This document shows, piece by piece, positions 35,959-47,445 of a stretch of DNA of 64,000 bases. The notes below the pieces were generated by a model that saw nothing but the letters and a program-made list of their open reading frames with translations, made no database searches and was not told the origin of the DNA. The stretch is from Avena insularis (lineage: Eukaryota > Streptophyta > Magnoliopsida > Poales > Poaceae), in the NCBI GenBank assembly GCA_023614405.1, contig CM042690.1, positions 525,032,293 to 525,096,292 on the forward strand, given 5' to 3'. How positions within the stretch are numbered: the stretch's first letter is position 1; each line of letters starts with the position of its first letter. The position numbers and the translations under genes were made by a program.

Positions 35959-38900
35959 TGTAACATCCCAAATCTTTAATCAAGGTTAATCAAGATCCAA
36001 ACTACCCAATTCAGGGTTAACAAAAACTTTTTCCATTTAAAAACTTTAAGCATTCATATGTGTGTGCATTTGAAATAGGAGTTGTTTGAAATGCCATGAT
36101 TATGTGTTCTAATGGTTGTAAAATGGTTCTATGATTAATGCCACATCATCTAGATCATTCCCATGTAAAAACCAAAGCAAAAGAAATCAAAAAGAATTAA
36201 ATAAAGGAACTGGTCACTTTTGGCATTTTAATCACCTAGCCCACTTTGGGTGTTCCTAGCACTCAAATTCCAACAGAAACAATTATGGATCTTTGCACCC
36301 CTTGCTAGTACAAGTAGTGATGTGCCAAGGCCCACCTTGTGATCTCCCAAAAACATTCAAACTCTAATTTTAAAAGACATTTGAAAATGGAATCTAGTTC
36401 ATATGTCTAGATCACACTTGTTCAAAACCCAATCAAATGAAATCCATTTGACAAATCCTAGCAACCACAGATGCTTAAGCATGTGACAAACCACTCCACA
36501 AAATCTCATTTCAAAATTCAAAAGTTTTCTTCTTTCGGCCATTTTGTCAAACACTTGGAGTGCACAGATCAGATCAAAACCAAAAACACTAGTGTGAGCA
36601 GTGTTCTGGCCAAACCTGTCTCCCACATTGCAACCAAAACCCCTCCAGTGCACCCCTACCCCTTTCTAGCCCGGCCAAGCACTGTGCCCACGACCAAATG
36701 GTCATGGACATCAATGTTGAGTCCACTTGAGCACCTCACTGGCGACAGCGCGCCCCTGATGCCACCAGCCTCGCCCACCTTGCCCAACACATCGCTCATG
36801 GTCCACCTCCTCCCCTAGGCCAGCCCCAACTCGAGGACAGAGTGAGGAGAAGCCAGGAACCACCGCGCCTGGAACGTGTCTGCCATGCCGACGCTGCCTG
36901 CAGAGCACGCACGATCCCTGCTCAACCATACCCCGCCTCACTCTCGCTGCCCACCTACATGATCACCACCGCCCCAGGAAGCTACTAGACACGCCCATTT
37001 CCCCGATCGTGCCCCGTAGTCACTGGCCACCGCAAAGTTCGCCGTCGACAGAGACATCATGCGCGCTGCCCCGATCGCATCTCCCGACCGCAATCCACTG
37101 CACACACACCTCCGTGACACGTGCCAGGGCACCGCCCACCGTCCTAGCCCACCGCCCAAGCCTCTAGGCCGCTGTGCCGTCGTCACCGGCAAGCACCGCC
37201 CATGCCTCACTGCTGCCTTGCCCCGCTATAAATAGAGCGCCTCCCAACTCCAATTCGTCACACCATTCTCATCCACTCCCCCTCAGAACACTCCCAGAGT
37301 CCCACTGGAGCAAGCCACAGCCCGTAGCGCCAGAATTTCGTCGGAGTCTGCCGCGGAAGGAGGAGAAGGGCGCCGCTGATCCAGGCCATCTCCCGGGACG
37401 CTGCCAGTACCAGGAGAACCGCCATCATCTTCTCGTTCATTTTCCCGTCTCGCCGCACTAGCTGGAGTCCCGGTACATCCTCACTGCACCCCCACCGAGC
37501 CGCTAGGGTTCAGTCTCGTCGGCGACGTGTTCGTCGTTGAAGATGACCATGAGCCGTTGATCTAGTTCTGATCCTATGACCACCGTTCGCCCATACCGTT
37601 TCGGCAACCCCTGTCCCACTGATAGGCGGGGCCCTCACTTAAAACCAGCCCGGGCGCTGTGTGGAGTAAAATGGGCCGGCCCATTTATTTCCCACGCGAC
37701 CCGTTTAATTCAAATAACTCTTTTTCTTTTTAGACTTAAACTAGAATCTGTCCCTTAGTTTGAAAATCAATTAAGAGAGTTATACAAATCCAAATTGAGT
37801 GATTCCAATTTTGTTGGAAAGCTAATGGAAATCTCTATCCAAGCCCGTTGGATTTAAATCATTTAGAGTTAGAGATCTCTCCTACTAAAAATAACAAGAC
37901 AGAAGCTTTTGCACATTCAAACATTTTTATAAAATCGACCATAATAGCTTTTGAGTTGATTCCAACTCTAAAAAATGACATTTAACCATACCTATCTGAA
38001 TATGTAATAATATTAAGGTTTACATGCAGTGACTTTGGACTAGTACCAAAATAATGCTATATAGGCATTTCTAGTCACTTTAAATCATTAATTATTAAAT
38101 TTAAACTTATTAAAATGTGATCCAACCCTTAAATCACATTCCCATATGTTAGAATATGTGGTGATGACATGTGTCCACATGATCCCATATTTTAATTGGA
38201 AAATATTAAATCTTAGTTAATTTCAATGAGTAGAAATTACTTTTCTCAAATAAAATAAATGAAACTAATTCATTAAACCTTGTGATGTTTGTGATGAAAC
38301 TAGATCATCAAATGTGTGCCTTAGTGTGCCAAGTAGACTAGTTACGTATTGTTTGGTGATTGTGTATTCCATATGTATTTATAGACGATAGTACCGACCA
38401 AGTCTTTGAGGAGGAGGAGTTCTACCAAGAGGAGGAGGAAGAGAATTTCAACCACTGGACTACACAAGGCAAGCCATCATTCACAATGCAAGCCTAGAAC
38501 TTCAAGTAAACTGAGCAAGCTATTGTTAGCAAGCTAGAATTAAGCAAGATAACCTAAGCAAATGCACTAGGCATGCATTGGTTATACCCTTTTGACTATT
38601 ACCTACTCCAAGTTTTACTTCCTTTACTTTACCAAAGTCTTTTACTTTGTTTATAGATAGAATAAAGAGTATAAAACTTGACCTATCTAGTTAGACTTAG
38701 ATGTCATGCTATGGCATGAGATTGAGATTAGCATCCCACATTAGTGAACACTCTTAACTTAGTAGTTTGGAGTCAAACCAAAAACTTGATTCACTTTAGA
38801 TGGGAATACTTGGTGAAAATGACTTGTGAAAACCTTGGAATGATGAGTCATTCTATTGAGATGTTTTGACATGTGTTGAGAAACACAAATGGTTTATGAT

Positions 38901-39928
38901 GATGAAAATGTTGAGGCATGAGCCTTAGCCCTTTTACAAAAACTGATGGTTGGGTTCGGATGCGATACCATTCCAATTTTACCGTGCAACCACAATACTT
39001 GAATTGGGTAAGGCTTAGCCGGAAGTTTATATGCATTAGTATTAGTTCCCTCGCGGGAGAGGTTTGAGCTGAGGCTACCTCTCAATGTTGTCCACCTATG
39101 CAGTGCCCATGATGACAGATGGTCATGGCTGGGAGGCCATACTCATAGGAGAGGTGCTTATACTAGAGTGTGTAAAGGAAAGGTTATGTTTGATTATCTG
39201 CATACTAAGTATGATGATTCAGGGTTATCCCTGACAGATGTGTCGAAATTTGTGGTGAAAGTGTACCACCTCTGCAGAGTGTCAAACTATTCGAATAGCC
39301 ACGTCCGCGGTTATGGACAGTTGGAGTGGCCATACTGTTCCGTTGTCAGATGTTTTCAAAATGATTTATGAAATGAATTGTGACATGACTTGACCACAAC
39401 AGAGTTGTGACTATGACAACTAAGTTCCCACTTAGGTGATTTTAAACTTTAATTTATCTTTCTTTGTTTCTGAACTCAGCTTAGGTTTCAAACTTAACTT
39501 TACAAATAAACTTAAAGAGTACTCATGGCTTTGTCCCTGGCTATTCCCGTGGCCAGATTATGATAGTGATAGTTTGCGAGTACTTAAAGAGTACTCATGG
39601 CTTTGTCCCTGGCTATTCCCGTGGCCAGACTATGAGGAGGACTACCCTGAAGGAGGACAGCAGGACGGCTACGACAACTAGGATCATCTCCCAACGTCAG
39701 CATTGCCTGTGACACTGAAGATGGACCCCACCTCTACGCTATTTATTCCGCTACTTGATTGTACTAAGACTGGATCATGAGATCCTTTATTTGTGTAAGA
39801 CCTTATTATGGTTTGTAATGGATGATGTACTGTGATATCAAATCTGCTATGTCTCGCAAAAATGATAATCCTGGGATTGCGATGTATGGCATAACAGGCA
39901 TTTGGGATTAAAAATCCGGGTGTTGACA
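35959..39928 (+). mobile_element. 3.97-kb solo LTR
   Basis: Starts tgtaacatccca and ends gggtgttgaca, flanked by a perfect TSD tttct (35954-35958, 39929-39933). TATA box ctataaatag at 37226-37235 gives plus orientation. The region upstream of TATA is C-rich and downstream of it is a C/G-rich leader. A 72-bp tandem duplication lies at 39511-39654. No internal domain or second LTR is present. It is inserted in the antisense gene of G3. ORFs at 36471-37461 are low-complexity C-rich translations. Confidence 0.9.
39511..39654 (+). repeat. 72-bp tandem duplication inside the solo LTR
   Basis: cttaaagagtactcatggct starts at 39511 and again at 39583. The copies are nearly identical over about 55 bases and keep a 24-codon phase in the local open frame 39436-39681 (repeat motif KEYSWLCPWLFPWPDY). 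Confidence 0.85.
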
Positions 39929-40447
39929 TTTCTCCAAAGACAAAGTTGCACTAGGAGAAGGAGCATTAGTTATAGCAGGGGCAGTAGCTAAAGAAGAAGC
40001 CCCAGTCGAAGAAGGGGCAGCCAATTTCTCCTGACCTGAGCTTATACCCAGAAGCAGAGTATTTCTTGGCTCTCTTAAAGAAAGGCTTCAAATCAACTGC
40101 TTGGCCTTTGAAGTTGACTCGGACAGAGGAGCTAACCTTCTCCCAATCGACTTGATCGCCGTGCACCATCGCCAATGCCATTTAAGTTTCGGTGCCGCAA
40201 TTTGATTACATCACACTATAGCCAACCAGAGGGCTTGGATCAGCACCAAAAATAGCGACGAGGTCATTCAAATCAGCAGGCATTTCCTTCGGCAGAAAGA
40301 CTTCGACATGTTGGCTCTTGAAGGCGCGGCGTGAGTGGACAAGAAGGTTGCGCACACAAACACTGTTAGCCTCCAAAGTTCTAACAACATCCGGTAAAGG
40401 ATCAACCTTCTTATCTTCATCAAGCAACAAATTTTGGCCTGACAGCT

Positions 40448-40535
40448 CTACACATACCATAAAAGGGGGACGATAAGAACACAGAAGGAATGAGGACTGA
40501 AACAAAAATTCTCCCTTGCCAAACAAAAAACTTAC
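40448..40535 (-). other. intron of the antisense gene
   Basis: Donor gtaagtttttt at the right edge, acceptor tatgtgtag at the left. 88 bp. Joining keeps the frame (LNASLT to SGQNLLLDE). Confidence 0.75.
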
Positions 40536-40739
40536 GAGTCAAGGAAGCATTGAGGGTCTCCAAGTGCTTCCGAATATTGTGATCTCGGGTGGCAGCTTGA
40601 TTGGCTCTTTCTTCGGCATCAGCGCTGGCTTTTCGTTTGGCCTCTTCCAAAGCTTTTTCAGTGATCCGAAGTTTAGCCTCTAGATTGTCGGAATGCTTCA
40701 ACGCCTCGTGCTGGATGACCTCAGACTCCTTGGTAGCGG

Positions 40740-40818
40740 CTGAAGAAATCAGAAAATAATGCAAAAAGTCAAAAAAATGGGAGGAACCGCAAAAAATTGC
40801 AAAAAGATGAAAATATAC
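40740..40818 (-). other. intron of the antisense gene
   Basis: Donor gtatattttc, acceptor gatttcttcag; 79 bp, frame kept (RNEAEGLK to ATKESEV). Confidence 0.75.
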
Positions 40819-40891
40819 CTTTTAGACCTTCGGCTTCATTACGGATCTTGATGAAGTGAGAGGCCATATCAACCATCTCACGCATCATAGG

Positions 40892-40965
40892 CTGCAAAGA
40901 AGGACATTAGGAAAGACAAGTAAAGGAGGATCCATGGTGAAACTAAAAAACACGGATTTACTTAC
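40892..40965 (-). other. intron of the antisense gene
   Basis: Donor gtaagtaaatc, acceptor cttctttgcag; 74 bp, frame kept (PDKVDMQD to PMMREMVDM). Confidence 0.8.
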
Positions 40966-41598
40966 GTCTTGCATATCCACCTTGTCAGGGCTCTCAGATA
41001 TCATCATGCCTTTGCCAGCCAATTTTCTTCTCTTCGGCGGCGATGGTTTCGGCAAAGCGGCAACATCCTTTTGGATAAGTGGATCCACAAAAGACGGGAG
41101 CAAATCCTTCGGGTCCTTGGCAGAAGGAGCAAAGGAAGTGCCAAGAGGAGACCCGAGTATGTCTTCCGCATCATCACCAATGCAAGAGCAAGGACAAAAA
41201 TAGTGAAGCATCAACAACTGAATCATCCGACAAAATAGTAAAAAGGCGATAAGTACTTAAGAAGATACGTCCTATGCAAAGCGAAATAGATTGATCTAGG
41301 GAGGAGCTGACGATAATGGAGCAGCACCCAAAGGTTTTGAGGCGATAGAATCATCCGAGTCTTCGATCGTCTCCGTGACATAAGGATGTTTCCTTTTTCT
41401 TCCAGCAGGTGTGATGCGAAAATCTTCAGAGCGAGCCGACAAAAGCGACTGCGTCCTTGATGAAGATTCTGCGGCAGTTGTCTCCATCTCCTCATCAGCG
41501 GCTATCCCCATCATAGGGAGATCGTCGGAAGTAGAAGGATCGGCGGGAAGCTCACCGCTCTCAGGAAGAGGAAGAAGGCAGGATAGATGATCATGATC

Positions 41599-41692
41599 CT
41601 GCGTAAAAAGAAGACTAGCAATCACAACAGAGAACAATTGCAAAAGAACATAAAATAGAGATGAACAAAGAGCAAAAGAGAAAGCAATTTAC
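41599..41692 (-). other. intron of the antisense gene
   Basis: Donor gtaaattgc, acceptor tttttacgcag; 94 bp, phase 0 (GKKNRLSA to DHDHLSCLLP). Confidence 0.75.
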
Positions 41693-42757
41693 CGCCGAAA
41701 GGCGGTTCTTCTTGCCAAAAGGCTCTACACAACAATCAGGAGGAACCACACTCTTTGTTGTAAGGGTTGTGAAATTACGAACCCTTCTTTCATAAACCTT
41801 GAGGGTCAGATCGTCCCGAGAAATCCTCATCGGGTCCTTTTTCTGGTATATGCTCACATACCAGAAAGCCGGGCCTGCAGAGGCTGCACGCGGATCCTCA
41901 AGAGATACGCCAGAATCTAAAGACCCGACAATTCCTTGCCAACCTCATGTCATAGTTTTGAAATACGAACAAGGAAGGGTTAGATCTCCGCCATTTCTTC
42001 GGGAGGGATGCTGATCCCATGAGTCAAGTTTGCGACAAATTTTCTTACGGTCAAAGGGGCTAACCTGAAAGACTAACCCTCAACTAATTGGTCTTTGATG
42101 TAAAAATACTTGGTTTTCCACCCTTGGACAGAATCTGCAGGCTTAAAATCAAAGTAATCTACATCGGAGCGAACTGAGAAAATGGAACCACCAACGTCAT
42201 GGATGATCGTATCGATGGCATTCCAACGAACATAAAATAAATAGTTCCACATGCCCCAATGGGGATGAATCCCGAGAAAGCATTCACAGAGAGTGACAAA
42301 ACAAGCAACATGGAGGATAGAGTTCGGCATGAGCTGATATAGCTGCATGCCATAAACAAAAAGGAGACCATGAAGGAATTCGTGGATAGGGAGAGAAAGG
42401 CCACGAAAAAGAAAGGAGAGAAACATTACCCTCCAGCCCGATTCGGGGATTGGAGCAGCTTCGTCCCCAGGAAGCTTGAAGGTACCCTCCACCAGATGGC
42501 TGGAGTTCCACTCCTCCCGCAGCTCCCGTGTCATGCACTTGGAAGTGGCCCGTCCGACGGCCCTCTTCCTGGTGGCCTTGGCGGCGGTGGAGGAAGTTCC
42601 CACCTTGCGTTTTCCCATAGTGATAAAGGAGCGACACTAGCGCGAAACAGGATTTCGCGAGAAGGATATAGAGGAAGCGAGAGCAAGGGAATGATGCAAG
42701 GAAGAAGATGAAGTTACCAAGGGAGGGGTAAAAAGAAGTAAAAGAATCCCCCTTCCC

Positions 42758-42765
42758 TTTATAAA
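42758..42765 (-). promoter_or_regulatory. TATA box of the antisense gene
   Basis: tttataaa, about 140 bases upstream of the ATG at 42618 on the minus strand, within a pyrimidine-rich leader. It suggests an antisense promoter separate from the LTRs. Confidence 0.5.
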
Positions 42766-42839
42766 GAGCAAAAGCACATAGCATGGACCATTCGATGTAA
42801 AATTGAACCGTCTGAGGAACACACGATGGTAACATGTGA

Positions 42840-43866
42840 CAATAGATTCCGTAAAGGAAAATATCTTAAGAAGTTATTACTACGGTAAAAACGAGAGAAC
42901 TGCACATGCCGCCTCGATCTTCGCGCAAAAAAGGGGACGTGTAGTCAGAAAACTACGCTGAATACGCCACCACACGTCATCATTACTGCTACACAGTCCC
43001 ATGTTCGAAATGTCTCATCAAAGGCATATCTTTTGAGAATCAACATCATAAAATTCGTAATCAATGACGTCATAGCAAAAACGGTTCAGTGGAAAGGATA
43101 CACATCCGAAGAAAAATGGGGAGTCAAAGTAAATTCCTCCATGAAAAAGATTGAGACTACAATCAAAAAATTTCGATTGTAGCCTCGGGGGCTACTCCTA
43201 TCGGGAGCACCGATCGCGCACCCGATAAATATTTGAGGAAGCATTGATGTCATAGTAAAAGATTTCCAAGCCTATGTCCTGATGCATACATCCAAACATA
43301 GTCTCGGGGGCTACTCCTATCAGGAGCGCTGATGCACAACTAATAAAGGAAAAACAAAAAACTCCTATCGGGAGGGTATATAAGAAACAAAAATCAAGCA
43401 TCTAACAAAAGTTAAAAACAAATAATTTCGGATCGCATCCAAATACGACAAAAATCCTAATGCCATGTTCAGAAACATGAAGGTAAGACCCCAGGATTCG
43501 TCATGTGTGGCCTGGTAATCGCACAAGAATGCACTCTGCCAGTAATATATCCATATCTATGATACGATGAAAAATCCCGATGGATGCGTCGGGTACCCGA
43601 TAAAATAGAACTGGAATTCAGTATTCGATAAGACCTCAACGGCCCGAACTGAGCTACACCAGTAATAAATCCCGAGTTTAGGCCCGGGGACTTCAATTTG
43701 ATGTAGGATAACCTTGATTTTTCCCTGGAGTAATTAACTGATTCCCGATCCATCGGATGCATCAGGCTTGTTGTACCAAATCCCTATAAAGATAAATATG
43801 GTAAGAACAAATGGAAAGAACTAAGCATATCTTTGAGACTTGACCTGAATCTACGGTTCAGGTAGA
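42840..43866 (+). repeat. G3 3' untranslated region with PPT-like repeats
   Basis: No coding sequence. ctcgggggctact occurs at 43184-43196 and 43303-43315, each followed by actcctatcgggag-type hairpins, about 120 bp apart. A related tract precedes the 3' LTR. Confidence 0.7.
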
Positions 43867-43880
43867 GTCTTGGGGGCTAC
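43867..43880 (+). promoter_or_regulatory. G3 polypurine tract
   Basis: tcttgggggctac directly before the 3' LTR. Confidence 0.8.
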
Positions 43881-44285
43881 TGACATAGGTATGATTACTT
43901 AGGTACCTATGATTCGCTACCCAGGCCTAAAGAAAGGCTTACGGCCCATGAAGAGTCAAGATGATGGCCCAAAAAGAGCAACTGACAAAGGCTGTAGTTG
44001 TATTAGGAAAGAGGAAAAAGGACAGATATCATGTTGGTTTTGTAATTACGTATATCTAACCTATCCGCATATAGCTTTGAGACCCAGCCTATTATATATA
44101 GGACGGGATAAGCCTAGGCGAGACATCGAACAATCCTTAAGCGATTTGTAATATTACGATTCACCAAATATTCATGCAACATTGACTCCATTGTTCTCCT
44201 GACATCCGACGAAATCCCAAGCGTTCTCTTTTCGAAAAAACCCTAAGTCCTTCGTCAAGGACATTGCCGAGATCACCCCTCGGCA
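43881..44285 (+). mobile_element. G3 3' LTR
   Basis: 405 bp, matches 16291-16694; TATA-like attatatata at 44091-44100; ends cctcggca, then TSD ttcat. Confidence 0.92.
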
Positions 44286-44509
44286 TTCATCTTTCGGTAT
44301 AAAAAGCCACAGGCTCTCCCAACTCTCTCCATCCCTATCATTTCTCTCCTAGACCACCAGAGACCTCCCCCCACGAGCCCCTACTCACTACCCTTGCCCT
44401 CTATAGCAATGGAGAGGAAGAAAACCTCCTCACGGCCTTTCCTCAAAAGGTGAAGCTATAGTCGATCTAGACCATCCCTTGCACCTTTTTTATCCATGCA
44501 TGGACTTCC
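44286..44509. other. flank with a TATA box, between G3 and C2
   Basis: Begins ttcatctttcgg, then tataaaaag at 44298-44306, and a C/T-rich leader with a 14-codon ORF (MERKKTSSRPFLKR). It looks like the core promoter and leader of a transcript or LTR that has been cut by G3 upstream and C2 downstream. Confidence 0.5.
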
Positions 44510-45923
44510 TGTTGGGTTTGCAGCATAGAAAAAAAAAATTTCCTACGATGGGAACTACTAAGAACCAAGATCTATCTACCTAGATTCAAGCAACGGGTGG
44601 ATATACATCCATAGAGATCATAACCTTGAAGACTGACAAATTGTAACGAGATTAGACTCGTGGATGATGTAGTCGATCGCTTGCCGATCAAAAGATCGAG
44701 AGGAAGTCCTAGCGCCGCAAATCGGCAGCGCATCTGTGCTCGCACACACGTCCGACCCACCGAACAACCTCCGCCTCCTCGCTCCAGCGATGCAGCAGAA
44801 GAAGCAACTCCTTCCAGACGAAAAGCCACCAGGACAATGTATCTCGCTAATACTAGACAATGGGGAATAATTCTACAGGGGGAGAGAGATCCTTCACGAG
44901 GAGGTGTGCTTTGTGAGGAGGAGAGGGAGACTTTTATAGGGAGAGGGGGCAACCCCTCTCCATGGCCGGTGGCAAATGGGAGGTGCCCCCACCTCTTCCA
45001 CATTCATGTCATGGAGCTCCCACTCACATAAGTTTGACTCCACCCAAAATTCCACTCACATGCATTAAATTTCCACCAAATTTAATGCAACTCTCATTTA
45101 ATAAACTCTTTTATTTATTTTATTCAAATGTTTTTTATTTACTTTAATTAATAAACATTCACATAAAAACCCCCTGTAATATTTCAATATCACATGTAGA
45201 ACAAATTTTAGTAATTTCACCCGAAACAATTTTGGTGTCCATTGAAATAATTCCAGCGCTTTGTAAATCTTTTCTCTAGAACACATTTGCTCCAAATGGT
45301 GTCGGTATCCCTTAAGTGTGTCACCGTACGGTTCGCGAATAATACAGACATGATCGAGACCCTTCTCCGGTCAATAATCAGTAGCGGGACCTAGAGATCC
45401 ATACTGACTCCCACACATTCAACGACGACTTCTATGATCATGAGAACCTTTAACGCTAGTAACTAAATCACTTTGTCTCGCGATATAGTAGATGTCCAAG
45501 ATTCAATCATCGGTATCTCAATACCTAGTTTGATCTTGTTACCGACATGCACTCTTTTCTCGTTCCCGTGATATAACATTCTAGTGATCACATCACTTGC
45601 TTGCAAGCTATCTCAATGTGATATCGCCGAGAGGTCCTAGAGTATATCTATATGTTATCGGGATGGAAAAATCCCACTCTTGATCCATGAGCCTCTAATA
45701 ACACCTTCGGAGTATCTAAACCCACCTTTATAGTCACCCTGTTATGGTGTGACGTTTGATGTTATCAAGTTACTCTTCTAGTGTTAGTGATTGACATGAT
45801 CTCATGGTCTAAGGACTAGGATTACTTCATATGATGGTATAGCAATTTAAACACAATGACTTTGATCGTAATGCTATACATTAGATGAATATTCATCACA
45901 TCATTCCACCAAAGTTGTGACCT
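44510..45923 (-). mobile_element. C2 3' LTR, part 1
   Basis: Plus strand starts tgttgggtttgcagc and aligns with 60959 onward. It breaks at 45923, where S2 with TSD gacct begins; the rest is at 55654-55886. Confidence 0.9.
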
Positions 45924-47432
45924 TGTTGACCCACAAGTATAGGGGGTGTATCGCAGTATTTTCGATAAGTAAGAGTGTCGAACCCAACAAGGAGAAGAAG
46001 GTGCTGGCTAGTGGTATGGATCAGGAATTCTCTGCAAATACTTAGCAAACAGATTTTTAGGGGTTTTTGATAAAGCAAGTTAACGAAGTACGAGTAAATA
46101 AAAGGCAGTAGGAATAAATGCAGCAAGTGGCCCAATCCTTTATGCAGCAAAGGACAAGCCGATTGTATTACTTAAGATGACCAAACATTCTCGAGGACAC
46201 ATGGGAAGACAGTCAAGTGCTTTTGCTTCATATAGTTGATTAATCTTCTTTAGCTTGCTAAGTGTTGTGTTGGTGAACCTGTGCTAATGTACCAACCTTC
46301 CTAGGACTAATACATACTCATGATTATACCCCTTGCAAACATCCTTAAGTACAAGAAAGTAATTAAGGTAGAAACCTAACCACAGCTTTAAACTCTAAGA
46401 CCCTTACGTCCCTTGTGCAATGGTTTCCTAACGGGGGTTCAGGTTTCTGTCACTCCGGCAACCCCTACGATTAGTAGCCAAATACACAATGCATTCCCCT
46501 AGGCCCATATAGGTGAAGTGTCATGTAGTTGATGTTGACATGACACCACTAGAAGAAGTACACCACAACTTAAATACCAAACTATTGAATCTTTCTCAAC
46601 ACAATTCCACTACTAACAACATGACTTCTCCCATGTCCTCAAGAACAAAACGAACTACTCACAAGACATCATATGGATCATGATCAGATATGGAATAATG
46701 ATGTATAACAATCTGAACATAAACAATAATTCAATGGTTCACTCAATAGCATCAACTACAAAGAGTAATCAACACCGGGAAAGTTTCCCCTATGAACTAT
46801 GCAAGATTCAACCCAATTGTTACAGCAATATGGAGATGGTGATGAGGGTGCTGATGATGGTGGTGGTGATGATGATGATGATCCCGATGAAGTCCAGCTT
46901 GATGGTGGTGTTGATGGCGACGATCTTCCCTCTCCGGGAAGGAATTCCCCCGGCAGAAATCTGTCTGGTAGAGAGATCTTTCTCTCTCGGTGTTTTCCGC
47001 TCCGCAGAGGCGGCGGAATCTTTCTGTGGTTGCTCCCCGAGTCTTAGGGTTTCGGGAGGATAATATACGCCAGAGGGGAGTGCCAGGGGTGGACCAGGGC
47101 GGCCACACCACCTGGTGGCACGGCCTAGGCTGGCCCGTGCCATGGGTGGTGTGGGCACCCTGTGGCCCATCTCCAGCCCCCCTTCTGGCTTCCTTCGTCT
47201 TCTGGAAAAATAGGATTTTCTGTATATTTTTCCGTATTTTCCGATCTTCGCGAATTCTGCCTCCAAACAGCACCTTTTCCATCAGAATCCTGACTGCAGC
47301 GGTCCATGCTCCAAAAGTCATCAACCATGCAAAAATAGATGAAATAACATAAGTATCACCTCTCAATATGAAATATATCAATGAATAACAGTGAATTATG
47401 ACATAGAATAGTGATGCAAAATGGACGTATCA
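45924..47432 (-). mobile_element. S2 3' LTR
   Basis: 1509 bp, tgttgaccc ... gtatca (A to T change in the terminal tgatga). Microsatellite at 46835-46888, GC-rich inverted repeat about 47104-47155. Confidence 0.93.
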
Positions 47433-47445
47433 ACTCCCCCCAAGC
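47433..47445 (-). promoter_or_regulatory. S2 polypurine tract
   Basis: The minus strand reads cttggggggagt right before the 3' LTR. Confidence 0.85.

Larger units (their letters stand above)
34943..42618 (-). pseudogene. antisense multi-exon gene in G3 (Transposase_28 / 'putative gypsy type transposon' family)
   Basis: Minus-strand gene opposite to G3 sense. Exon 1 starts at the ATG at 42618 (MGKRKVGTSSTAAKATRKR, basic, nuclear-signal-like). It carries LPGDEAAPIPESGWRVMF, FRGLSLPIHEFLHGLLFVYGMQLYQLMPN, TLCECFLGIHPHWGMWNYLFYVR and GWKTKYFYIKD, the pattern of PF04195. Later exons hold RVQPLQARLSGM, an acidic linker, PKRRKL, a Lys/Glu/Ala coiled-coil (about 40536-40739), and near the end VAGAKLALSWVHAHHPMLDLDVISSG. 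Four GT-AG introns are visible. Stops at about 42073 and in later exons, plus a frameshift near 41980, show decay, and a solo LTR splits it. The function of this family is unknown. Confidence 0.75.
16291..44285 (+). mobile_element. G3: Tat-lineage Gypsy retrotransposon hosting three insertions
   Basis: Bounded by two collinear LTRs (16291-16694 and 43881-44285) starting tgacata and ending in ca. Flanks are ctcat and ttcat, a 5-bp TSD with one mismatch. The LTRs differ at about 30 sites by eye. Removing C1, G4, the solo LTR and their TSD copies leaves about 9.5 kb. Sense-strand gag and protease remnants are present, but no RT, RNase H or integrase is seen. The 3' half carries an antisense gene. 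It is a decayed, probably non-autonomous, element. Confidence 0.9.

Noticed and set aside
36471..37461. plus and minus ORFs in C-rich sequence
   Set aside because: Inside the 3.97-kb solo LTR; Pro/Ser/His-rich translations of C-rich leader sequence with no domain.
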